A stretch of DNA of 6,360 bases from Candidatus Aminicenantota bacterium (lineage in GTDB: Bacteria; Acidobacteriota; Aminicenantia; UBA2199): positions 1,808,331 to 1,814,690 of the forward strand of contig CP070627.1 in NCBI GenBank assembly GCA_020355945.1, read 5' to 3'. The notes under the pieces are model-generated. The model saw only the letters and a list, made by a program, of their open reading frames with translations, had not been told where the DNA came from and ran no database searches. Of this stretch, positions 1 through 5,127 are shown one piece after another (position 1 is the first letter of the stretch; each line of letters opens with the position of its first letter). Position numbers and translations under genes: made by a program.

Positions 1-260
1 CCATAGGGGTATCGGATGATGACATTTTACAGGCGCAAAAGCGCCTGGCTCAACAAACAGGGCTGCTGGTAGAGCCTGCGGCTGCTGCAAGTCTGGCGGG
101 ATATCAAAAATTAAAATCGAAAAGAATGATTTCAGGCTCCCAATCCAGGGTATTGTTAATGATGACAGGTAATGGCTTAAAAGACGTGGAAGCATTGAAC
201 CAATGGAACCCGGTCCCTACTGCTCGTACCCTGGAAGAATGGGAAAAGAGGATGAAATAG
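1..260 (+). CDS. thrC: Threonine synthase, C-terminal part (partial at the left edge)
   Basis: An open frame enters from the left edge (first full codon at position 3) and runs 85 codons to TAG at 258-260. Threonine synthase is a cytoplasmic PLP enzyme (fold type II) that converts O-phosphohomoserine to threonine and phosphate, the last step of threonine synthesis. Seen here: GLLVEPAAAASLAGY, which matches the family's conserved EPAxAASxAG segment near the active site, then LLMMTGNGLKDVEAL, which matches the C-terminal TGxGLKD motif. The catalytic lysine and most of the PLP site lie upstream, outside the window. The motif pair fits threonine synthase better than threonine dehydratase, which usually lacks the GxGLKD ending. 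The gene ends convergently with the TPR gene, 77 bp apart, and no strong terminator hairpin is visible between them. The paralogue type cannot be told from this fragment. Confidence 0.85.
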   Translation, partial: IGVSDDDILQAQKRLAQQTGLLVEPAAAASLAGYQKLKSKRMISGSQSRVLLMMTGNGLKDVEALNQWNPVPTARTLEEWEKRMK

Positions 261-305
261 TTGTATTTTTGGGTATTATTCCTTTCCTCCATTCAATTTG
301 CTCAA

Positions 306-333
306 CCAATGACCGGTGACCAATAACTAATGA
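306..333. repeat. Four imperfect 7-bp tandem units
   Basis: Four consecutive heptamers fill most of the thrC/TPR convergent gap: CCAATGA, CCGGTGA, CCAATAA and CTAATGA. The consensus is roughly CCRRTGA. The run contains the palindrome ACCGGT and the direct repeat TGACC-GG-TGACC. It makes no long stem and has no T-tract, so it is not a convincing terminator. It looks like a decayed minisatellite-like intergenic repeat. With only four imperfect copies, chance remains possible. Confidence 0.4.
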
Positions 334-337
334 AAAA

Positions 338-1306
338 CTATTTCTCTTTCAACCAGGTTTCCAGGTCCTTGAGTTTTTTATCTCCTTCTGCTTTGGGTGA
401 TTCAAGGATGTCAATCAATTCCAGTAATAGGGACCTTTTGTTTTCCTTTAAGGTTTTATTTTGGTTTATAAACCTTTTGATGTCTTTGAAGTCCCATTTT
501 TTCTCGTACTCCTGGTTAATTGAGCGGTAGTAGTCTGCAAAATGTTGTAATGCCTCCCCAGCTTCTATATCTTTTTCCTGGAAAACCAAAGAGGCAATAG
601 CTATAAATCTTAAAACCATTTTATCCGGGGTAGGCAAATTTTTTTCTTTCAACACCTGGGTTGCCATCTCAAGCGCGTCTTTAAAGCGCTCGGTCACCAG
701 GTAAACTTCTGCGATATTGGCTTTGGCCGGGATAAAATTAGAATCCAGTGTTAAGCATTTCCGGTAGTTATTCAGCGCCTCATCATATTTTCCTTGAGCC
801 ATTAGCACATTTCCCATATTTCCGTAAGGCAAGATATCATTTGGTTTAAGCTCGATGGCTTTTTTTATGTTCTCAATGGCCTCATCATATTTTCCCTGGA
901 GATATAGGATATGACCTATGTTGTTGTAAGCCAGGCTGTTTTTGGGATTAAGCTCCACTAATTTATTAAGGCATTCAATGGCCTCCTGGTAGTCTTTTTT
1001 GTAATATAATATATTTGCCATATTAACGTAAACCACGGTGTTATTCGGGTTAATCTCCAGGATTTTTTGGTAGTGTTTAATCGCCTCGTCATAGTTTGCA
1101 GATGATTCGGCTTGCCTGGCTTCCTGGTACAGTTTATTGATTTCGCTTTTTTTCTTTAAATGCGAATAAAAGAAAAGGCCGGCAATGATGATTAAAATAA
1201 CTGTACCAATTATTATGGCCATTTTAGATTTTAAGATTCCAGGCCTTTGTTTTGATTCAAGTTCGAGCTGTTCTGGCTTATCTTTATTTTTCTTTCTCTT
1301 TGACAT
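338..1306 (-). CDS. Membrane-anchored TPR-repeat protein
   Basis: This is a 322-residue protein when started at ATG 1306. The N-terminus is strongly basic (MSKRKKNKDK), followed by one hydrophobic segment at about residues 29-48 that should act as an uncleaved membrane anchor. Residues 57-224 hold about five tandem 34-residue TPR units; clear examples include NYDEAIKHYQKILEINPNN, YNNIGHILYLQGKYDEAIE and YGNMGNVLMAQGKYDEALN. The last ~95 residues are helical and charged, without clear TPR signature. TPR arrays are protein-binding scaffolds; no enzymatic motif is present and the partner is unknown. Basic residues flank both ends of the anchor, so it is uncertain which side the TPRs face. A GTG at 1312 is in frame, but GAGGT ends one base before it and lies 7 bp before ATG 1306, which decides the start. 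The gene appears monocistronic, with its own promoter. Confidence 0.85.
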   Translation of the reverse strand: MSKRKKNKDKPEQLELESKQRPGILKSKMAIIIGTVILIIIAGLFFYSHLKKKSEINKLYQEARQAESSANYDEAIKHYQKILEINPNNTVVYVNMANILYYKKDYQEAIECLNKLVELNPKNSLAYNNIGHILYLQGKYDEAIENIKKAIELKPNDILPYGNMGNVLMAQGKYDEALNNYRKCLTLDSNFIPAKANIAEVYLVTERFKDALEMATQVLKEKNLPTPDKMVLRFIAIASLVFQEKDIEAGEALQHFADYYRSINQEYEKKWDFKDIKRFINQNKTLKENKRSLLLELIDILESPKAEGDKKLKDLETWLKEK

Positions 1307-1313
1307 GTTCACT

Positions 1314-1318
1314 ACCTC
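1314..1318 (-). promoter_or_regulatory. Ribosome binding site of the TPR gene (decides the start)
   Basis: On the minus strand GAGGT occupies 1318-1314, 7 bp before ATG 1306. It is only 1 bp before the alternative in-frame GTG at 1312, which is too close to be served by it. Confidence 0.7.
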
Positions 1319-1319
1319 A

Positions 1320-1335
1320 TTGACTTATTGACTTA
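1320..1335. repeat. Perfect 8-bp direct repeat, two copies
   Basis: TTGACTTA occurs twice head to tail at 1320-1327 and 1328-1335, followed by a decayed third unit (TGATTTGA). It lies in the predicted 5' untranslated region of the TPR gene, between its transcription start and ribosome binding site. Its TGAC core resembles the heptamer run at the other end of the same gene. Confidence 0.5.
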
Positions 1336-1349
1336 TGATTTGATAATAT
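1320..1349 (+). promoter_or_regulatory. Weak candidate promoter for the aldolase-peptidase unit
   Basis: On the plus strand TTGACT (1320-1325) is followed after 18 bp by TAATAT (1344-1349), preceded by TGA as in an extended -10. This would overlap the TPR promoter on the other strand and leave a leader of about 140 nt. The -10 is poor (4/6) and the site lies in an AT-rich repeat, so confidence is low. A second weak option is TTGAAA (1465) with TATAAA (1486), but its spacer is only 15 bp. Confidence 0.25.
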
Positions 1350-1373
1350 AATCTATTTTGACTTTCTTGTCAA
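1345..1373 (-). promoter_or_regulatory. Sigma70-type promoter of the TPR gene
   Basis: Read on the minus strand, -35 TTGACA (1373-1368, 6/6) is followed by a 17-bp spacer and -10 TATATT (1350-1345, 5/6). Transcription should start near 1338, giving a leader of about 30 nt with the GAGGT site near its end. Confidence 0.7.
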
Positions 1374-1440
1374 TAGAAATCAGCAATAATAATTTTGACC
1401 AAATTAGGGGCACCCACAGAGAGTTGGGCATCCTTGCGAA

Positions 1441-1463
1441 ATTGCCGGGCTCATGGAGGCAAT
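1441..1463 (+). other. Hairpin in the aldolase leader
   Basis: ATTGCC (1441-1446) pairs perfectly with GGCAAT (1458-1463) around an 11-nt loop. The strong Shine-Dalgarno-like GGAGG (1455-1459) straddles the loop and the 3' arm and would be partly masked when the hairpin forms. GGAGG is 40 bp from the aldolase ATG, too far to serve it directly. It better fits a short upstream frame that ends at TGA 1501-1503. Confidence 0.35.
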
Positions 1464-1499
1464 GTTGAAATATATGCGAGTTTGTTATAAAATGCAGTC

Positions 1500-2426
1500 A
1501 TGATAGAAAAGAATTTTGAAAGTAGTAAACGGGTGCTTTTATTAGATGGCATTTATCCACCAATTCCCACTCCGTTTGATGACAGGGGAAGGATAGCAGT
1601 AAACGCATTAGAAAGCAACTTGCAGTTTTTAGACCAGTTTAAATTGCGGGGATTTGTGGTTTTGGGTTCCAATGGTGAATATGTCATGCTGTCCGAAGAG
1701 GAGAAACTCCTGGTGATGGAAACCGCGCGCGCTGCCATCCCTGCGGATAAGTTGATGATTGCCGGTACAGGCTGTCAGGCTACCGGTGAGACCTTGAACT
1801 TGACAAAAAAAGCCGCGGATATCGGAGCGGATGCTGCTTTGGTTATAACTCCCTCTTATTACACCCGACTCATGACCCCGGAAGCATTAATCAATCATTT
1901 CCATATCATTGCCGATGATTCACCCATTCCTATTCTCATCTATAATATGCCGGCATGTACGGGGATTGATCTTGATGAGGAAACACTTTCAGTCCTGGGC
2001 CGGCATCCCAATATCATTGGGCTGAAGGATTCCAGCGGGAATGTAACTAAAATGGGTACGATTCGTCAGCAAGTAGGTCCCGGGTTTCAGATTTTGGCCG
2101 GTTCGGGTGGATTCCTCTTGCCTGCCCTGTCTGTAGGGGCTATCGGGGGCATCATGGCATTGGCAAATATTGTCCCCAATGCATGTATTGCCATTCGTCA
2201 ATATTATTTAGAGGGCAGGCAAACCCAGGCGCGGGAACTCCAATTACGGATGATTCCTGTCAATACCGCGGTGACTTCCCGTTGGGGTGTACCTGCTTTA
2301 AAAGCAGCAATGGACATTTTAGGAATGTACGGCGGCCCGGTTCGATTGCCCCTACTTCCCATCTCTAATGAAATCCGCAAACGACTGAATTCAATTCTGG
2401 TCAACAGTGGTTTAATAACCCCTTAA
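1500..2426 (+). CDS. DHDPS/N-acetylneuraminate lyase superfamily aldolase, 4-hydroxy-2-oxoglutarate aldolase-like
   Basis: A 308-residue class I (Schiff-base) TIM-barrel aldolase of usual family length. Seen: GIYPPIPTPF at the start of the barrel (17-26), GSNGE (56-60), Y120 in TPSYY, Y148 in LIYNMP, and the Schiff-base lysine K176 in IIGLKDSSG, spaced 28 residues from Y148 as in E. coli DapA (Y133/K161). True DHDPS has GTTGE and an Arg five residues after the Tyr (YNVPSRTG). Here these are GSNGE and Cys153 (YNMPACTG), so dihydrodipicolinate synthesis is unlikely. From memory, GIYPP, GFVV-GSNGE, SPIP, HPNI and YGGP all recur in mitochondrial HOGA1, which splits 4-hydroxy-2-oxoglutarate to pyruvate and glyoxylate in hydroxyproline breakdown. 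A related 2-keto-3-deoxy sugar acid aldolase remains possible. ATG 1500 is the first start after an in-frame TAA (1488-1490) and has no Shine-Dalgarno. The M20 gene follows 47 bp later. Confidence 0.8.
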   Translation: MIEKNFESSKRVLLLDGIYPPIPTPFDDRGRIAVNALESNLQFLDQFKLRGFVVLGSNGEYVMLSEEEKLLVMETARAAIPADKLMIAGTGCQATGETLNLTKKAADIGADAALVITPSYYTRLMTPEALINHFHIIADDSPIPILIYNMPACTGIDLDEETLSVLGRHPNIIGLKDSSGNVTKMGTIRQQVGPGFQILAGSGGFLLPALSVGAIGGIMALANIVPNACIAIRQYYLEGRQTQARELQLRMIPVNTAVTSRWGVPALKAAMDILGMYGGPVRLPLLPISNEIRKRLNSILVNSGLITP

Positions 2427-2431
2427 TAGGG

Positions 2432-2459
2432 TGCCTGCGCCGCGGGCCCGCCGGAGGCA
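2432..2459 (+). other. GC-rich hairpin between the aldolase and peptidase genes
   Basis: TGCCT (2432-2436) pairs with AGGCA (2455-2459), and the interior contains a perfect 10-bp palindrome, GCGGGCCCGC (2442-2451). The segment is almost all G and C, in sharp contrast to the flanking genes. No T-tract follows, so it is not a standard intrinsic terminator. It ends three bases before the AAGGAG of the peptidase gene and could act in mRNA processing, mRNA stability or translation tuning. It could also be one copy of a dispersed GC-rich intergenic repeat. Confidence 0.5.
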
Positions 2460-2473
2460 ATAAGGAGAGGAAA

Positions 2474-4024
2474 ATGAGTCGGTTTTTTGTTTTTGTGATT
2501 TGTTGGTTTTGTTTAATGTCAATCGTAGTGCAAGGGCAGACATTGACCGGGAAGCGGTTACTCTATGAGGTGCGCAGTTATAGACAATCTCATGAGCATG
2601 CGATTATCAAGGAATTTTTTGAATTGCTTTCAATTCCCAATGTCTCCCAGTACCGGGAGAATATCCGGAAGAATGCGGTATTTATAAAAAAAATGATGGA
2701 GAAACGGGGAATCCGGGTGCAAATCATTGAAACACCGGGGAACCCGGTGATTTATGGTGAATTAAAGGCGAAGGATGCAGGTGCGGCACAGACGTTGTTG
2801 TTTTACGTTCACTATGACGGTCAACCGGTGGACCCCTCGAAATGGATAGACAGTGAGCCTTTCAAACCGGTAGTCCGGCCCGGCAAAATGAAAGCCGGGA
2901 CTACTACTCCTAAACCAATGTCTTTGCCGCCAATGGGAAAACGTTTCCATGAAGATTGGCGAATTTATGCACGCAGTGCCAGTGATGACAAAGCCCCTAT
3001 CGCTGCAATACTTACAGCCCTTGATGCTGTTAAACATGCTGGCGTCTCGTTAAAGAATAATCTTAAATTTATTTTGGATGGGGAAGAGGAAGCAGGTTCG
3101 CCCAATATTCGTTACTTCCTGGAGAAATATAAACATTTATTGAAAGCCGATGTATTATTGTTGTGTGATGGCCCGGGGTATTTTTCAGGGGATCCCACGT
3201 TGATTTACGGAGCGCGAGGGATTACTTCCATCTCTATTACGATTTACGGGCCTAATATCAGTCTTCACAGCGGTCATTATGGTAACTGGGCGCCCAATCC
3301 TGCTATGCGGCTGGTGCAATTACTGGCTGGCATGAAGGACAAGAATGGGAAAATAACAATTAAAGGATTTTACGACACCGTGGTTCCTTTGAGTAAACGA
3401 GAAAAAGAAGCAATAAAGGCGATCCCTCCTTATGATGATGATTTGAAAAAGCTTTATGGATTTTCCGGGGTGGAGAGTGGGGAACTTAACTTGATGGAAG
3501 CGATACTTTATCCCTCGTTGAATGTGAATGGGCTTGAGAGTGGTTGGGTGGGAAAGCAGGCCCGCACCATCGTGCCCTCTACCGCCACTGCTTCTATTGA
3601 TATCCGGTTGACCAAAGGTAATGAACCGGCGGATATGGTGCAAAAAGTCATTGATCATATCAAACTCCAGGGCTATCATGTGGTGACTAACGAACCGGAC
3701 CAGGAAACTCGAATGAAGTATCCGTTTATTGCTAAAGTGATTACCGCAGAAAAAGGATACCGGGCAGCTCGCACCTCTATGGACTTACCTATTTCCAAAC
3801 GGGTTATTCATGCGTTAACCGGGTATTCCGACAGGAAACCGGTATTGATTCCTTCCCTGGGTGGTTCTCTTCCTATTTATATATTTGAGGATGTTTTGAA
3901 GATTCCTTTTATTGGGATTCCTGTTGTTAACTATGATAACAACCAGCATCAACCCAATGAAAATCTTCGCATCGGTCATTTATGGCAGGCCATTGAAACC
4001 TTTGCCGCAGTGATTCAACTATAA
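2474..4024 (+). CDS. Exported M20-family zinc metallopeptidase (dipeptidase-like)
   Basis: A 516-residue protein. Residues 1-21 form a signal peptide with a long hydrophobic core and likely cleavage near VQG|QT; there is no lipobox, so a soluble periplasmic or secreted enzyme is expected. M20 enzymes hydrolyse dipeptides or short peptides with two active-site metals. All ligands are visible: H113 (YVHYDGQP), bridging D171 (ARSASDDKAP), general base E205 and ligand E206 (DGEEEAGSPN), D232 (LLCDGPGY) and H492 (NQHQPNENL). H265 (LHSGHYGNW) matches the dimerisation-domain histidine of the carnosinase branch. Spacings agree with human CNDP2 except for about 25 extra residues between H113 and D171, holding a Pro/Thr/Lys-rich stretch (135-160). 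AAGGAG at 2462-2467, 6 bp before the ATG, is a good ribosome site. It lies 47 bp after the aldolase and is probably co-transcribed. Substrate is unknown. It ends 22 bp from the convergent unknown gene. Confidence 0.9.
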   Translation: MSRFFVFVICWFCLMSIVVQGQTLTGKRLLYEVRSYRQSHEHAIIKEFFELLSIPNVSQYRENIRKNAVFIKKMMEKRGIRVQIIETPGNPVIYGELKAKDAGAAQTLLFYVHYDGQPVDPSKWIDSEPFKPVVRPGKMKAGTTTPKPMSLPPMGKRFHEDWRIYARSASDDKAPIAAILTALDAVKHAGVSLKNNLKFILDGEEEAGSPNIRYFLEKYKHLLKADVLLLCDGPGYFSGDPTLIYGARGITSISITIYGPNISLHSGHYGNWAPNPAMRLVQLLAGMKDKNGKITIKGFYDTVVPLSKREKEAIKAIPPYDDDLKKLYGFSGVESGELNLMEAILYPSLNVNGLESGWVGKQARTIVPSTATASIDIRLTKGNEPADMVQKVIDHIKLQGYHVVTNEPDQETRMKYPFIAKVITAEKGYRAARTSMDLPISKRVIHALTGYSDRKPVLIPSLGGSLPIYIFEDVLKIPFIGIPVVNYDNNQHQPNENLRIGHLWQAIETFAAVIQL

Positions 4025-4046
4025 ACGCAAAAACTTTTGATTCAAA

Positions 4047-4931
4047 TCAGAAAATAGAATAATTTGAAATCTTTAAATGCATCATGCAAGAAAGTTTTCT
4101 CAGGTATAAGATGCCATCGATTAAATCTTTTAAGAATTTGTTCAGGTACTTGACAAAATCATTTTCCTCTCTTAGTCTCAATTTGTTTTCAAATTCCCGG
4201 TTGATTTCTCTCAGTTCAATCAACAGGTTCAATAGATAAAGGACGTTATCCATTACCTCCGCCAGTTTAGCTTTAGGAATGTCGGCTAACTTTGTTTCCT
4301 TGAAAAATTTGATTCGCTCCATGGAGTCGGATACGGTCTCTTGAACCAGGTAATTAATTTCGTCCAGGTAGGGTTTTTTATAGTCTTCAAAATATCTTAA
4401 CTTTTGTTTGGCCCGATCCTGGATTTTATCATTCTGTTCGATCAGAGATAGAAAATATTTCTTTAATCCCAGGTATTTTCGTTCAAATTTTCTCAGGTTT
4501 ATAAAATCCCTACCAATGTATATTTTGTCCTTGTAGTTATCCAATAACTCGTCTTCATAATGGGTGTAAAATTTAACTTCAAATCGAAGTTCTCGCTTGT
4601 GGATAAGCCGGGCAATAAATATACTGGTGGGATTTAACATGCAGTAAGAGTTTTCTTCAACCAGCGCACTGTAAATGTAGAGGGAATTCAGAATAAATTC
4701 TTTTAGAGAATCCAGGAATACTTCGCTGTTGGCAACAAAGTCCACCAGTTCCTGGTGCTTTTCGCCGATCAAAAGGGTATAAAAAGGGGAAAACACGTAA
4801 TTTCCTTCGGCCAGTTCAAACTCGAAATGGAAACCTTCCAGTGCCTTTTTGTAAAGATTTGAATAAATAATTTTCGGATAATTCTCCAACGGTTTGTTTT
4901 TAAATTCTTTCAATACTTGCAGAAATTCCAC
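4047..4931 (-). CDS. Unrecognised helical, Lys/Glu/aromatic-rich protein
   Basis: I do not recognise this family. The protein is about 294 residues from GTG 4931; an in-frame TTG at 4943 would add four. GGAGGT (4941-4936) lies 4 bp before the GTG and overlaps the TTG, so the GTG is preferred. There is no signal peptide, membrane segment or obvious catalytic motif, and only two cysteines (near residues 97 and 282). It is rich in Lys, Glu, Leu, Phe, Tyr and Asn. The first ~140 residues look like a mixed globular part (for example FHFEFELAEGNYVFSPFYTLL). The rest is charged and strongly helical with heptad-like Leu/Ile spacing (VMDNVLYLLNLLIELREI), suggesting a coiled coil or helical bundle. A consensus-like promoter and ribosome site argue for a real gene. 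It is divergent from perR and shares its 184-bp regulatory gap, but the PerR-box-like site lies on the perR side. Confidence 0.75.
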   Translation of the reverse strand: MEFLQVLKEFKNKPLENYPKIIYSNLYKKALEGFHFEFELAEGNYVFSPFYTLLIGEKHQELVDFVANSEVFLDSLKEFILNSLYIYSALVEENSYCMLNPTSIFIARLIHKRELRFEVKFYTHYEDELLDNYKDKIYIGRDFINLRKFERKYLGLKKYFLSLIEQNDKIQDRAKQKLRYFEDYKKPYLDEINYLVQETVSDSMERIKFFKETKLADIPKAKLAEVMDNVLYLLNLLIELREINREFENKLRLREENDFVKYLNKFLKDLIDGILYLRKLSCMMHLKISNYSIF

Positions 4932-4935
4932 GACA

Positions 4936-4941
4936 ACCTCC
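4936..4941 (-). promoter_or_regulatory. Ribosome binding site of the unknown gene (decides the start)
   Basis: GGAGGT on the minus strand occupies 4941-4936, 4 bp before GTG 4931. The alternative start TTG 4943 overlaps this site and would lie at or next to the predicted transcript start, so it would have no ribosome site of its own. Confidence 0.65.
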
Positions 4942-4949
4942 AAAGAAAA

Positions 4950-4978
4950 ATTATAAAGGATTAAGGTTAAGATGTAAA
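4950..4978 (-). promoter_or_regulatory. Sigma70-type promoter of the unknown gene
   Basis: On the minus strand -35 TTTACA (4978-4973, 5/6) is followed by a 17-bp spacer and -10 TATAAT (4955-4950, 6/6). Transcription should begin near 4943, giving a very short leader of about 12 nt that just holds GGAGGT. Its -35 is 25 bp from the -35 of the divergent perR promoter. Confidence 0.75.
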
Positions 4979-5003
4979 GTGGGGAAGTAAAAAATAATGG
5001 GAC

Positions 5004-5032
5004 TTGACAAATTTTATTAAGCTCACTATAAT
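5004..5032 (+). promoter_or_regulatory. Perfect-consensus sigma70 promoter of perR
   Basis: TTGACA (5004-5009), a 17-bp spacer and TATAAT (5027-5032) match the sigma70 consensus at all 12 positions. The transcription start is expected near 5039, inside the inverted repeat that follows. A promoter this strong normally needs a repressor, which fits the neighbouring operator. Confidence 0.85.
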
Positions 5033-5033
5033 G

Positions 5034-5054
5034 AAATTGTAATTGTTACAATTT
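5034..5054. promoter_or_regulatory. PerR-box-like operator (9-3-9 inverted repeat)
   Basis: AAATTGTAA (5034-5042) and TTACAATTT (5046-5054) are perfect inverted arms around TTG. Read as 7-1-7 (TTGTAAT-T-GTTACAA, 5037-5051), it matches 11 of the 14 arm positions of the Bacillus PerR box TTATAAT-n-ATTATAA. It starts one base after the -10 and covers the expected transcription start, where bound repressor would block initiation. Autorepression by the PerR-type regulator encoded 73 bp downstream is the natural reading. Confidence 0.75.
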
Positions 5055-5127
5055 AAAATGGTTTCAAAACAAAAAAGGATTGAAAGTTTGTATAGTGTGT
5101 AGGTCGAAAAATTAGAGGTGATATTTA

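Noticed and set aside
306..333. CRISPR-like or terminator interpretation of the heptamer run
   Set aside because: The units are only 7 bp, contiguous and imperfect, with no spacers and no stable hairpin plus T-tract.
330..530. 66-codon plus-strand frame opposite the end of the TPR gene
   Set aside because: Its sequence is the complement of a well-supported TPR protein C-terminus and has no Shine-Dalgarno site.
1500..2426. Calling this gene dapA (lysine pathway), suggested by thrC in the same window
   Set aside because: The DHDPS substrate-binding Arg and the Thr-Thr pair are both replaced, and thrC is separated by an oppositely oriented gene, so there is no operon link.
3320..3679. 119-codon open frame antisense to the M20 peptidase gene
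   Set aside because: It lies wholly inside a gene with a complete set of catalytic motifs and has no ribosome site or recognisable content; it is a shadow of the coding strand.
4034..4071. Bidirectional terminator between the convergent peptidase and unknown genes (TTCAAAT at 4041-4047 pairing with ATTTGAA at 4062-4068)
   Set aside because: The 7-bp stem is entirely A/T apart from one pair, has a 14-nt loop, overlaps the end of the unknown gene, and no clean T-tract follows on either strand.
5034..5054. Classical Fur box for iron regulation
   Set aside because: The repeat fits the PerR 7-1-7 pattern better than the Fur consensus GATAATGATAATCATTATC, and the adjacent regulator has the PerR-type aspartate ligand.
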